A stretch of 64,000 nt of DNA, taken from NCBI RefSeq assembly GCF_033958435.1, contig NC_134138.1:191553298-191617297 (forward strand), read 5' to 3'. Shown one piece after another: positions 26,173 through 37,229 of this stretch. The DNA is from Carettochelys insculpta (lineage: Eukaryota; Chordata; Testudines; Carettochelyidae). A program made the translations under genes and the position numbers. The notes beneath the pieces are model-generated. The model saw only the letters and a program-made list of their open reading frames with translations. It was not told where the DNA came from and did no database searches. The stretch's first letter is position 1, and each line of letters opens with the position of its first letter.

Positions 26173-26914
26173 CTCACTGCTCAGGTGGACCTTATACCCA
26201 AGTGTCGTGCCATAGCAAGACTACTCCTAGATATTCTTTCACCATTGATCCTCACATGCGGGATGCTAGCTCCAGAGGCCTGAAGAGCTAGTCAGACAGA
26301 ACAATTCTTGAATAATTTGAAGAATCCTAGCAAAGGATTAGCTAGAGTGATCCTCAAGCTTCCCCTGAATGTATGTCTCCACATCCCTAATCCCCAGGTT
26401 TTGGAGCCTTTCCCCACTCCCTCTTTCTAAATTCTCTTGTGCCATAGTAAGTTCATGGCCCTGCACACAACAGGGTTTAGAAGTGAGAACCCAGGGACAA
26501 GATTACTTTTGGGTTCCAACCCAGAGACTCATGTTGGGCAGCAAACATCTACACCCAGAGGTGCTTTGCCACTGCTGCCAGGGATTACTTCCTGCCAATC
26601 CCCTTTTCCCTATAGGCAAAGTGAAGGCGTTAAATAAAATAAATCAAAAGTACTTCTCAGACCTTCTGAGTGCCCAAGTCCTTTTTCCTTTAGCAGGTCT
26701 TACAGTCTCGCAATAGCTACAGTTCTCAGACGTGAATCTCCCACAGACCTCCCTCCACGAAGTCGAGAGGGAAAAAGTTGATTTCACTCTACCAGCTGCC
26801 TGCTACTGACCTGGCCTGGTTTCCTATTGTGCTTCCCCTTGGCACCATGCATGCTTTGGAAGTGTGGCATAATGGGACTGCCTGAGTGGAAAGTGGCCCC
26901 TTCCTCTCTTGCGA

Positions 26915-27030
26915 CTTGAGAATAAACTCATGTATAGTTGAAACAACAAGAAATCCCGTGGCACCATATAGACCAGTAGATTTTTTGGAGCATGAGCTTT
27001 CACAGGCAAAGACCCACCACAGAGTAAAGA
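26915..27030 (+). repeat. Second, partial copy of the 26.0-kb repeat
   Basis: AATAAACTCATGTATAG, AAATCCCGTGGCACCATATA and GGAGCATGAGCTTTCACAGG repeat 25975-26080 in the same orientation about 0.93 kb away. Only the left arm is present. Confidence 0.7.
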
Positions 27031-27049
27031 AGTCTCCAGTGACTGCAAA

Positions 27050-27903
27050 TGTAGGGCTTGATTCTTTCACATCCATATAACTCAAATGAACGACCACTGA
27101 CATTAGCGGAGTTACACTGAGGAGAAAAAAGGCAGGCTCAGTTTTTAAATAACCTTGATAATGGCTGCACCTCTGTAAGTGTCTAGGTGCGAGCAGACTG
27201 AACACAATCAAAATTCAGAACACTGAAAAAGTAATAAAAATGGTGCAACCCTAAGCTATAAATCATAAACCATCAGGCATCCACATGTGGATCTCCTTCG
27301 CATGCCTAAGATTGTGAGTGGAACAAATCCCACCACCCCAAAAAACTAGCAACAACAAACAAAAAAACTACACCAAATTCATTTGCAACATGAAGAAAAA
27401 GTGGCTGTAGAAAAAAAGTTCCTATTGAACCCATTCCCATGAAAACAGGTGGCGACAACATAATATTAATCCATTCACAAAGCAAAAATTCCCAGGAGAA
27501 TACCTGGTGACAGTCTAATTCTCAGGTCAGAGCTTATCACGAAATCAGAGAAAACAACTACATGACTGTAGCCTAATGGCCAGGATTATAACTGGAATGG
27601 AAAAATGATGTAGGGGTCAGCAACACAGGAAATAAGCTGTGCTGCATCAATGACAAAGTATTTCTTCATATGACTTTCTTCAGCAGTAGAAATACTCAAG
27701 TGCCATAAATCTAGAGCTTGTGGGATGATACCCTGTGCTGGAGAAGAGTGAGCTTTCTTCATGATGACCAACCAAATCAGGAAGTGACAACTTTTAAAAT
27801 GAATAGTTACCACCCCATTCCAAGAACCCACAAACATAGTGGATAGGAATTTAAACGTATCCTATCAAGGCGTGCATTCATCATTAAACAACAAACATTA
27901 ACT
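27050..27903. other. Unassigned stretch
   Basis: No gene or repeat recognised. Confidence 0.4.
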
Positions 27904-27906
27904 TCA

Positions 27907-28189
27907 TGGCAAGTCTACACTACAGGGAAAGGTCGAATTAAGGTATGCAGTTTCAGCTACGTTAATTATGAAGCTGAAGTCAATGTACCTTAATTAAGGC
28001 TTCTGCACCATCTCCACTAAGTGAGGTCGATGGGATCCTGCACTCCCATCAAATTCCCTTACTCCTAATTGATTCCCAATAGTTGATGGGCCAGAGCTTG
28101 ATTTAGCATGCCTAGTGGGGGTGGGCTAAATCGAACACTGGAAGATCAGCCATGGCAGCGTCGACCTTCCTTGTAGTGTAGCTGTACCC
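27907..28189. mobile_element. Harbinger-type MITE (283 bp), TCA duplication
   Basis: Left end TGGCAAGTCTACACTACAGG plus AAAGGTCGA mirrors the right end TCGACCTTCCTTGTAGTGTA plus GCTGTACCC. TCA at 27904-27906 is repeated at 28190-28192. The interior (CAATGTACCTTAATTAAGGC) resembles 10447-10741. Confidence 0.85.
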
Positions 28190-28192
28190 TCA

Positions 28193-29639
28193 GTTTACAG
28201 TTGCTTCTGAACTTGGCTCGTCCTAGGATTTCTGTCTGAGACAGAAAAACTCAGACCCTTTAGTATTCCTGGACAGGAGCTATTAGTCCCTAGACTACTG
28301 ACATTTGAGTGAGTCAGCAAAAAAGTCAGTACCTCTCTGCAAGCTTGTAGCAGATGACAGGATAATTATCCAAAAGACAGTCTTGCTTTACTATGCAGTA
28401 CTTGCTATCTGATGCACGAGACTACTGAAATGGGGCAGAAATGTGACGGGGCTATACACCAGGGCTGAAATCCTGGACTCGGTTCAACATGTTTTAAAAA
28501 TTTTGAAATCTGGGTAAAATGTCTCCAAAATGTTTTGTAATTCTTGCCTCATGGGCTTTTTTTTAAATCATTCCAATTGACACTAGTATTATTGATTTAA
28601 AGCCCATGTGGGGACACAAGACGCTGTGCAACTACCAAAATGCCTCCTTTGTCGGTCTGTTAGCTAGCGAAGCTTTGTCACCTCACTTGCTGACTAACAC
28701 TGCAGCTTTATAAAAAGTCCAGTCCCAGACTACATGTTAGTCTGTCCATCAGTCCTGCAATTGCTGGAGCTATTCCGCTTCAGAGCACGCCAAACCCACC
28801 AAGCTTGTCAGTAGCAACTGTAAGTGCTTCAGCACCAGATTTTGTTGGCACTAGCCCCGGTGGGTCACAATACCCAGACACGTGGTTCAGTGAAAGGGTA
28901 TTTTATTTTATGAGGGCTGGCAGGGAAGGGAAAGGTTGCACATAAAAGGGCTTAAACAATTACCTTTCAAAATAAGCCAGGGAGGTAAACACTGGGCAAT
29001 TAGGAATAGTCCAATTGAGAATCAGGACTCTTCAGGCCTCACACCTGGGGTGCCCTTTCCAGGACATTTTCTATTCATGCAAAATTAGGTGCTTACATGT
29101 TTTCAGGACAAAGTCTGTTAGTGTCTCTCATTCGGACACTGTCCCCCTTGCCATCTGATTCTGCTCCACCACCCTGTTCCTTTAGGTGGTCCTGTCTGCA
29201 ACAGCCCCACATCCAGTCACCCACATCCACCACCATAAATCCCAAACAGACCTGAACCCATTTATAACATCCAGCAGACACAGTCTGTTCCATGCCCATC
29301 CCTGCATACAGGTCCTAGAGAATCCTCTTTCCCTCCAGCTTCTCTCCATTTCCTGCCTCTCCCTGCAGACAGCCCAATGGCTTCATGGTTCAGGAACTCT
29401 CTCTTTACCTGGTCAGGAGGAAGGAGCTTTGCAGTGGGAAGGGGGCTGATAGGAGTTGTAAGGTTGTGCTTAGCAGATCCTTTACAATACACTAGGAATC
29501 AGAACAAAACCCACTACACAGTTCAGAGCTGGAAACTGTTCCAGAATCAGTGGAATTTTACTATGGTTTGGTGTGACTTACGTGACTTAAACCCTTGTAC
29601 TCCAAGTGGACTATAAGTCATCTACAAGTCTCCTCCACT
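28193..29639. other. Unassigned stretch
   Basis: 28840-29520 is somewhat GC-richer and could be part of an LTR element, but I find no TG...CA ends or primer site. ORFs up to 87 aa carry no signature. Confidence 0.35.
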
Positions 29640-29970
29640 TCACTCTGTCTTGGGACAAAGTTTCTAGCTGACCCCAGGAGTACCAGTTGTTGTCTTTCAA
29701 TCTCAGTAGATTTTCTCCACATTGCCTGAGGTCTTCCTCCTTTGCGTTTTCCTTGCAGGCCCCATTTGAGAGCTTGACAGACTATGCTGGATGATGGTTT
29801 TCAGAGAGTGTGGCCCAGCCATCCCCACTTTCTTCTCTTGATTTGAACATCAAGTAGTTCTTGTCCTGCTCTGCTCCAAAGCTGCACGTCTTTCCACTTG
29901 TTGGGAAGGATACACCTCAGGAACCTGTTTATGAATGTCTGTAGCTTGTGATTTGATAGGCATGCAGAGG
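29640..29970 (-). repeat. Antisense LINE fragment, probably RTE-like
   Basis: GTGTGGCCCAGCCATCCCCA, TCTTCTCTTGATTTGAACAT and ACAGGAACCTGTTTATGAATG-type blocks resemble antisense RTE-class LINE sequence encoding 'RRxRWxGHV'-type C-terminal motifs. From memory; assignment tentative. Confidence 0.35.
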
Positions 29971-30690
29971 GTTAAAAAAAAGAACACCTTGAGATATTTA
30001 AATGCATCTTGCTAAAAACTGCACTAAGGCTTTTGACACTTTCCTTTTAAAGTTTGTTTTTTTTTTAATACCCCAAGTCCTGAGTATGCTTCCTTCATAT
30101 CAGCCTGGTCATTGTGTTTTGAATTACTCCGAACAAATGAAGCACTGGTCCAGATGCAAGAAAACTTCAAAGGATCTATCAATCACTTCAGCCCCAAGAA
30201 CTGAAAACAAACTTTATTGGTAACTCTGCCATTCCTACAGCACTCTGAAGACAAGAATAGTTAATATTCCTCTGCAGTCAGCCAGTCAGCAGAGGATTAG
30301 AGAAACAGCATGACTTGAAGCCACAGTAGCATAACAATAGTCTGAAGTTCACTGGGAAACATGTAAGGTAGGAGAAAAAGGTTAAAGACAGAAAAAAAAA
30401 ACCCTCTTCCATTGCTTCAAGGGGAGTGTAAACTTCGGGAATAAGCTGGTACTGAAGGTTAGAAGAGAGAAGATATACAGTATACTACCACAAGTCTTCT
30501 CTGGAAAGGAGAAGCCAAGAAACATATGGTAAAAGGAAGAAAATGATCCCTGTACAGAATGTCAGCATAAGGGCTATGCCTCAGTTAGGGCTTCAACAGA
30601 ACAAGAGGAGCACAAAGGCCTTATGCTGACCCATACTCTTACTCAGAGCGAGTTCAGTCACATGTCTAAGCTGGGGAGTAGAACACATCA
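29971..30690. other. Unassigned stretch
   Basis: No gene or repeat recognised. Confidence 0.4.
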
Positions 30691-30694
30691 GGGG

Positions 30695-31231
30695 ATCACA
30701 GAATCACAGAACATTAGAACTGGAAGGGACCTCAAGAGGTCATCGATTCCAATCCCCTGCCCACACGGCAGGACCAAACATTGTCTAAATCATCCCCGAT
30801 AAATGTCTATCTAACGTGCTCTTAAATATCTCTAGTGATGGAAATTCCACAACCTCCCTAGGCAATATTTTCCTAGCGTTTAACCACCACGACAATTAGG
30901 AAATTTTTCCTAAAATCCAACCTAAACCTCCCTTGCTGCAGTTTAAGCCCATTGCTCAGTTTTCTATCCTCAGAGGCCAAGGAGAACAATTTTTCTCCCT
31001 CCCTTCTAGTAACCCTCTTTGGGGTACTTGCAAACTGCTATTATGTCCCCTCAAAATCTTCTCTTTTCTAAACGAAACAAGCCCAGTTCTTTCAGACTTC
31101 CATCATAGCTCATGTTCTCTAGACCTTTAATTATTCTTGTTGCTCTTCTCTGGGCCTTCTACAATTTCTCCTCATCTTTCTTGAAATGCTGTGCACAGAA
31201 CTGGACACAATACTCTAAATGAGGCCTAATC
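30695..31231 (-). mobile_element. CR1 3' half, antisense (part of an inverted copy)
   Basis: Begins ATCACAGAATCACAGAAC, AACTGGAAGGGACCTCAAGA, the CR1 3' end in antisense. It runs upstream through the end of ORF2 to AATACTCTAAATGAGGCCTA. In CR1 coordinates its inner edge is the point where the sense piece at 31238-31865 stops, so the two pieces together make one element whose 5' part is inverted. Confidence 0.85.
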
Positions 31232-31237
31232 AGAAAG

Positions 31238-31865
31238 GTTGAGCAGAAGCACTAAATGTGATGCATTTTGATTTTAGTAGGGCATTTGATACTGTTTCAC
31301 ATGATCTTCTCATAAACAAACTAGACAAATACAATCTAGATGGATCTATTATAAGGTGGGAGCATATCCGGCTGGAAAATCACTCCCAGAGAATAATGTT
31401 CCATAGTCAAGCTAGGAGGATATATTGAGTGAGGTACTTCAGGGACCAGTTCTGGGTCCAATTCTGTTCAATATCTTCATCAACAATTTAAATAGTGGCA
31501 TAAAGAGTACATTCAAAGTTCGCAGAAATCCTAAATCAGAGGGATCGGAAGCATTTAGGAGGATAGGATTAAAATTCAAAATGACCTGGACACGCTGGAG
31601 AAATGGCCTTGGGTAAATCGGATTAAATTCAATAAAGGATAAATGGAAAGCACTCCACTTAGGAAGGAATAATCAGTCACACACATACAAAATGGGAAGC
31701 GATTGTTGAGGGAGGAGAACTGCGGAAAGGAATCTAGGGTTCTAGTGGACCACAAGCTAAATATGTCAACAGCATAAAACTGTTGCAAAAACAAAATCAT
31801 GCTGGGCCATATCAACATGAGTATTGTAAACAAGATGAGATGTAATTCTTCTGCTCCACTCCATG
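31238..31865 (+). mobile_element. CR1 reverse-transcriptase part, sense (inverted 5' piece)
   Basis: GATTTTAGTAGGGCATTTGA corresponds to RT motif A (DFSKAFD). AATATCTTCATCAACAATTT follows, but the FADD block is deleted. It then runs to CATGTCGATTAGGTCT, homologous to the stretch just upstream of the antisense piece. ORF2 is broken by stops and by the internal deletion. Confidence 0.8.
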
Positions 31866-34113
31866 TCGATTAGGTCTATAGGAAAGTGATCATGAAATCA
31901 TAGAGTTCACAATCCTAAGGAAAGGTAGAACAGAAGACAGCAAAATAGAGATAATGGATTTCAGGAGGGCAGATTTTGGTAAATTCAGAGAGCTGGTAGG
32001 TAAGGTCCCATGGGAAGCAAAACTGAGGGGAAAAACAGCTGAGGAGAGTTGGCAGTTTTTCAAAGGGACATTATTAAGGGCCCAAAAGCAAGCTATCCTG
32101 CTGGGTAGCAAAGATAGAAAATATGGAAAAAGACCACCTCGGCTTAACCAGGAGATCTTGCATGATCTCAGAATAAAAAAGGAATTGTGTAAAAAATGGA
32201 ACAATGAAAAATTACAAAGGATGAATATAGGCAAACAACACAAGAATGCAGGAGAAAGATTAGAAAGGCTAAGGCACAAAATGAGCTCAAACTAGCTACA
32301 GACATAAAGGGAAACAAGAAGGCTTTTTATAAATATTAGAAACAAGAGGAAGACCAGGGACAGGGTAGGGCCATTGCTCAGTGAGAACGGAGAAACAGTA
32401 ACAAGGAATTTGGAAATGGCAGAGATGCTTAATGACTTCTTTGTTTCGGTCTTCACTGAGAAGTCTGATGAAGGAATGCCCAACAGAGTGAATGCTAGTG
32501 GGAAAGGGGTAGGGTTAGAAGTTGAAATAAAAAAAGAACAAGTTAAAAATCACTTAGGAAAATTAGATGTCTGGAAGTCACCAGGGCCTGATGAAATGCA
32601 CCCTAGAATACTCAATGAGCTGATAGAGGAGGTATCTGAGCCTTTATCTATCATCTTTGGAAAATCATGGGAGACAGGAGAGATTCCAGAAGACTGGAAA
32701 GGGCAAATATAGTGCCCATCTATAAAAAGGGGAATAAGAATAACTCAGGAAACTACAGGCCAGTCAGCTTAACTTCAGTGCCAGGAAAGATAGTGGAGCA
32801 GGTAATTAAAGAAATCATCTGCAAGCACTTGGAAGGTGGTAAGGTGATAGGGAACAGCCAGCATGGATTTGTAAAGAACAAATCATGTCAAACTAATCTG
32901 ATAGCTTTCTTTGATAGGATAACGAGACTTGTGGATAGGGAAGAAGCGGTAGATGTGGTATACCTAGACTTTAGTAAAGCATTTGATACGGTCTCCCATG
33001 ATATTCTTATAAAAAAACTAGGCAAATACAATTTAGATGAGGCTACGATAAGGTGGGTGCATAACTGGCTGGATAACCGTACCCAGAGAGTAGTTCTTAA
33101 TGGTTCTCAATCCTGCTGGAAAAGTATAACAAGTGGGGTTCTGCAGGGGTCTGTGTTAGGACTGGTTCTGTTCAATGTGTTCATCAATGATTTAGATATT
33201 GGAATAGAAAGTACGCTTATTAAGTTTGCAGATGATATCAAGTTGGGAGGGGTTGCAACTGCTTTGGAGGATAGGGTCATAATTCAAAATGATCTGGATA
33301 AATTGGAGAAATGGTCTGAGGTAAACAGGATGAAGTTTAATAAGGACAAATGCAAAGTGCTCCACTTGGGAAGGAACAATCAGTTTCACACATACAGAAT
33401 GGGGAGAGACTGTCTAGGAACAACTACAGCAGAAGGGGATCTAGGGATTATAGTGGACCACAAGCTAAATACGAGTCTACAGTGTGATGCTGTTGCAAAA
33501 AAAGCAAACATGATTCTGGGATGCATTAACAGGTGTGTTGTGAACAAGACATGAGAAGTCATTCTTCCTCTCTACTCTGCGCTGGTTAGGCCTCAGCTGG
33601 AATATTGTGTCCAGTTGTGGGCGCCGCAGTTCAAAAAAGACGTGGAGAAACTAGAGAGGGTCCAGAAAAGAGCGACAAGAATGATTAAAGGTCTAGAGAA
33701 TGTGACCAATGAAAAAAAGGTTGAAAGAATTGGGCTTGTTTAGTTTGGAAAAGAGAAGATCGACGGGAGACATAATAGCGGTTTTCAGGTATCTAAAAGG
33801 GAATCATGAGGAGAAAGGAGAAAACTTGTTCTTCTTGGCCTCTGAGGATAGAACAAGAGGCAACAGGCTTAAACTGCAGCAAGGGAGGTTTAGGCTGGAC
33901 ATTAGGAAAAAGTTCCTAACTGTCAGGGTGGTCAAACAGTAGAATAAATTGCCAAGGGAGGTTGTGGACTCTCCATCGCTGGAGATATTTAAGAACAGGT
34001 TAGATAGATGTCTATCAGGGATGGTTTAGATCGTACTTGGTCCTGCCATTGGGGCAGGGGACTGGACTCGATGGCCTCTCGAGGTCCCTTCCAGTCCTAG
34101 TGTTCTATGATTT
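31866..34113 (+). mobile_element. 5'-truncated CR1 LINE with most of the RT domain
   Basis: The copy starts inside ORF2, after the endonuclease domain, and runs to the canonical 3' end AGGTCCCTTCCAGTCCTAG plus TGTTCTATGATTT. It is the least decayed LINE in the window. No long target duplication is seen, which is normal for CR1. Confidence 0.9.
31954..34029 (+). pseudogene. CR1 ORF2 C-terminal part (reverse transcriptase), broken
   Basis: ORF2 of CR1 encodes an endonuclease plus reverse transcriptase used for target-primed insertion. Here the endonuclease is missing. Open pieces are 31954-32295, 32374-32712 and 32667-33554. The last carries the palm: NYRPVSLTSVPGK, YLDFSKAFDTVSHD (motif A Asp), LQGSVLGLVLFN and FADDIKLGG (motif C Asp pair). 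Lesions are a frameshift near 32300, a one-frame switch near 32700, an in-frame TGA at 33552-33554 where the family has Trp, frameshifts near 33700, and a TAG at 33940-33942 (VKQ*NKLP). The expected C-terminus, FKNRLDRCLSGMV, ends at 34029. Not functional. Confidence 0.85.
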
Positions 34114-34384
34114 AGTGGAGCATTGCACGTCTAAGAATTAGGTATATTTACTTAGGAATCTAAATATGGATACCAGACCCTAACTTTAGCCACCCAGGCT
34201 TGAAAAATATATTCTTTTCCCTTTAAACTAGTGGTGACCTAAGTTATGTGATGCAGTGATTTTGCTTTAGCCTGTGCAGAATCAGGTGCAAGAGAGACTA
34301 AACCCTATAGCAACCTATATTTGATTCAGAAAGAAATGATAGATCCTTGACTCTCAGCATCTGTAACAAGTGCTCTCAGGCCAC
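34114..34384. other. Short unassigned spacer
   Basis: Unique-looking DNA except for 34309-34374, which recurs at 40677-40743 (see that entry). Confidence 0.4.
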
Positions 34385-34410
34385 CTAAGCCACGTCTACA
34401 CGTGCACGCT

Positions 34411-34600
34411 ACTTCGAAGTAGCGGCGCCAACTTCGAAATAGCGCCCGTCACGGCTACACGTGTTGGGCGCTATTTCGAAGTTAACATCGATGTTAGGCG
34501 GCGAGATGTCGAAGTCGCTAACCCCATGAGGGGATGGGAATAGCGCCCTACTTCGACGTTCAACGTCGAAGTAGGGAACGTGTAGTCATTGCAAGTCCCG
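34411..34600. promoter_or_regulatory. Left subterminal TTCGAA motif array
   Basis: Within about 190 bp there are ACTTCGAAGT (34411), ACTTCGAAAT (34431), ATTTCGAAGT, AACATCGATGTT, ATGTCGAAGTCG, the hairpin at 34546-34576 and ACATCGAAAT. Repeated short motifs beside the TIR are where Harbinger Myb-like proteins are known to bind, so these are candidate transposition-complex sites (inference). Confidence 0.55.
34546..34576. repeat. 31-nt hairpin with perfect 15-bp stem
   Basis: CCCTACTTCGACGTT pairs exactly with AACGTCGAAGTAGGG around a single central base. The same hairpin appears in the MITE copies near 53.44 and 54.07 kb (perfect stems) and, with changes, near 39.98 and 42.17 kb. Confidence 0.8.
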
Positions 34601-35684
34601 CAACATCGAAATTGTGGGGTCCTCCATGGTGGCCATCAGCCGAGGGGTTGAGAGACGCTCTGCCCAGCCCCTGAGCTCAATGGTGGCCGCGTGGAGCAGC
34701 CCCTTAAAGCTCCCGCCCCCTGCCTTCCTGTGCAGGAAGCTGAGACAGCGTGCAGGCAGCAGCAGTAACACGTGGCTAGCCTGCACGCTCTTCTGCAACC
34801 AGAAAACCCCCCCAGCGCTGCAATGGCTGCCCCCCAGCGCCCCCAGGGGAACCCCCCAAGGGGAGCCAGGGCTCACAGCCCAGCAGCCAAGCGGGGAAGC
34901 GGTAGCGGGGCCCCTCCTGGACGGAGGCCGAGCTTTGGGACCTTCTGGGGCTCTGGAGTGAGGAGGAGGTGCTCCAGGTAATGGGGAGCAAGAGGCGGAA
35001 AGCGGATGCGTTCGCTCGGCTGGTCGAGGGCCTGGCCACCCGGGGTCACCCTGCCCGCACTCCGGATCATGTACGCAGTAAAGTGAAGGAGCTGCGGCAG
35101 GGTTACGCCTGGGCCCGGGATGTGGCCGGCTGATCTGGGGCCGCCCCTGTCGCGCCTTTTACAGGGAGCTCAGGGCCATCCTGGTCCCCTAGCACACCTC
35201 CTCCCCTCTGGCCACTCTTGATACCTCGGCTGAGGAGCCCCAGCAGGCCCCAGAGGCAGAGTCCACCCCGGAGGCAAGCCCCGCACCCCGGGGTCCCCCC
35301 CAGGAGCCCACCCCCGGGGCACCGGAGGAGGACGAGGAGGAGGAGAGGGACTCCTCCTCCAGTGACACCGGCCTCCAGATAATGCTGCCGTCCTGGAGCT
35401 CCAGCTGGGCGTCCACCCCCTGTGTGTCCCCCGACCATGGGAGTGGACCGTCAGGTATGTACCCCCCTGGTGCACACCCCCGGGGTTGAGGGGCGGGGGT
35501 AAGAGATATGACCAGGGCCCTCCACATGCCCAGATGGCCATGGCCCCAAGGACAGCAGTGGCATGTCCCTCAGAAGAGTGCATCAGCCCCTGCTCCCCCC
35601 CTCAGCATGACAGTGCCATGCCCCATCCCCGGGGCTGGGGGGAGCGGAACCTCTAGGGTTCCCCAGGGGGAGGGGGTGGGACAC

Positions 35685-35685
<1 letters not shown>

Positions 35686-35723
<38 letters not shown>
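35686..35723. repeat. (CAG)n microsatellite, about 12 units
   Basis: An uninterrupted CAG run in the intron of the Myb-like gene. The solo LTR inserted at its right end. Confidence 0.95.
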
Positions 35724-35724
<1 letters not shown>

Positions 35725-36149
35725 GTGATGGAGTGGGGGGAGTGCAAATGTGAGATTCAGGCTAGATATGAGAAGCAAGCTGAATAGCTCCCAGTGGCTA
35801 AGGATGATCCTGGGGCTACAACTGGCAGGTAACACCTCTGCCCTGAACAAAGAGGAGGGAGGAGCTGAGCTGGGTTTGAATCGGGGGCGGCAGTTAGAGG
35901 CTAGGGGAAGGGAGAGCTAGAAGGCAGCCAGCCTGAGGAGGGGGAAAGCTACACTCCAGAGGGGCACCCCTCGGGGTCTTCTCCCCAGGACGGGTTGGAA
36001 GGACTGTCTCTGACTGCTGTACTGTCACTTCTGGGAGACACTGGGCATCTGTTGCCTAATAAACCTCCCGTCGTACCTGCTGAGTGAGAGAGAGTCACTC
36101 CTGCCAGCGGACAGGGTGCAGTGCAGGGGGACCCCTGAACCCCATCACA
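35724..36149. mobile_element. Solo LTR (426 bp) in the Myb-gene intron
   Basis: Starts TGTGATGGAGTGGGG and ends CCCCATCACA, so TG...CA with an 8-bp inverted repeat TGTGATGG/CCATCACA. GCAGCA at 35718-35723 is repeated at 36150-36155, a 6-bp duplication, although the CAG-repeat target makes its exact length uncertain. CCTAATAAACC at ~36055 is a polyadenylation-like signal. No internal retroviral sequence flanks it, so it is probably what remains after LTR-LTR recombination of an endogenous retrovirus. Confidence 0.85.
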
Positions 36150-36811
36150 GCAGCATCTCCCGGGGACGGGGATGGGGAACCTGTAGCAGAGGGGTGGGGG
36201 GACAAGGGCCACGGCTCAGGGCCCACACTAACGGCTGTCTCCACTCTTCTTCCCCCCTCCTGTGTTCCGCAGCTGCACCATCGGAAGGACCGGAGAGCAC
36301 CAACGAGGCGTCAGTGGTCCCGGAAAGCCCTCTGGGGCCATCACTCCAGGTCAGCCCCTCGGCGGAGGACCAACCGGCCCCACGGCGGGGAAGATGGCGG
36401 ACCCAGCACCAGCAGCCGATGGCGACAGACCCCCAGCTGCTGGCCCTCCACCGTCGGCAGCTGCGGGTGGAGGAACGCCGCCTCCAGCTGCAGGAGCGGG
36501 CGCTGGCCTGGCGCCAGGAGGCATGGGGGGACTACATGAGGACCCTCAACCGCATCGCGGACTCCCTGGCCCCCCAGGCCGCGCCGGCCGCTGCAGCGCC
36601 TGCCCTGCCTGCTCCACCTGCTGCTGCACCTGCTGCGCCGTCCGCTGTCGCACCGCCACCCACCACCGAGGGCCATTCCGCTGAGGGGGACCTGAGGCCA
36701 GCTGACACTCGCCAGCCGTATCTCCTGGTCCGCCCGGCCTCCAGCCAGCCCAGGCCAGGGCTGCGGCCGAGGCGGGGATCCCAGCCGCCCACCCCCAGCG
36801 CTGGACTGTAG

Positions 36812-37229
36812 GGGCATGGGACCCAGGACGTGCCCCCCCCCCTTTGTATGTATTCCCCCCAGTTTATTGTTATTTTGTTGTAAATAGTTTGTATATTTGA
36901 CCCGTTACTATGCTGATCCTTACCCCCCCATGTAAATAGTTCTCCCCTTCCTTGTCTTCCCCTTTCATGTCATCCCTATTTTTATAATGTATATATATTT
37001 ATCAGTTAGATTTCCCCTGTACATAGTTAGTTTGTGTTGTTCATAATATTAATAATAAATAACAATAATAATAAGAGTTCTAGTAAAGATGTTTGAGTTG
37101 ACAAACAACTGTCTGCTTTTATTTTTACAAGAAAAGTCGGGGGGGTGCTCTTGGGTGCTCTGTGGTGTGGGCGTAGGGGCAGGGAGTGTTGTGGAGGATA
37201 GGGGGGTGCAGTGGGGGGCCTGCCAGCGT
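36812..37229. terminator. Shared 3' region of the two convergent genes
   Basis: AT-rich. AATAAA at 37054-37059 (plus) suits the Myb-like gene, and TTTATT at 37118-37123 (AATAAA on minus) suits the transposase. The two predicted transcript ends would lie within tens of bases, leaving little or no overlap. Confidence 0.6.

Larger units (their letters stand above)
34772..36811 (+). pseudogene. Harbinger Myb/SANT-like accessory gene, decayed
   Basis: This is the DNA-binding partner of the transposase. Exon 1 runs to TCAG at 35454 with donor GTATGT. Exon 2 starts after TTCCGCAG at 36273 (phase 1) and is open to the stop at 36811. The Myb-like domain is readable as WTEAELWDLLGLW, RLVEGLATRGHPARTPDHV and SKVKELRQGY. 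A FYRELRAIL helix and an acidic Ser-rich linker (GAPEEDEEEE) follow. Exon 2 has a Q/R-rich helical segment (LLALHRRQLRVEERRLQLQE) and an Ala/Pro tail. Lesions: a frameshift before WTEAE, TGA at 35131-35133 (fits CpG decay of CGA), a frameshift after it, and a TAG after RAILVP. The intron carries a CAG repeat and a solo LTR. It cannot make the full protein unless other copies supply it. Confidence 0.85.

Noticed and set aside
35103..35583. Minus-strand ORFs of 111-137 aa across the Myb-like exon
   Set aside because: Gly/Pro/Leu-rich shadows of a GC-rich exon read in antisense; the plus strand carries the family motifs.
36084..36684. Alternative plus-strand ORFs (140 and 151 aa) in the Myb-like exon 2
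   Set aside because: Off-frame shadows; the in-frame reading with the phase-1 acceptor gives the helical tail expected for the family.
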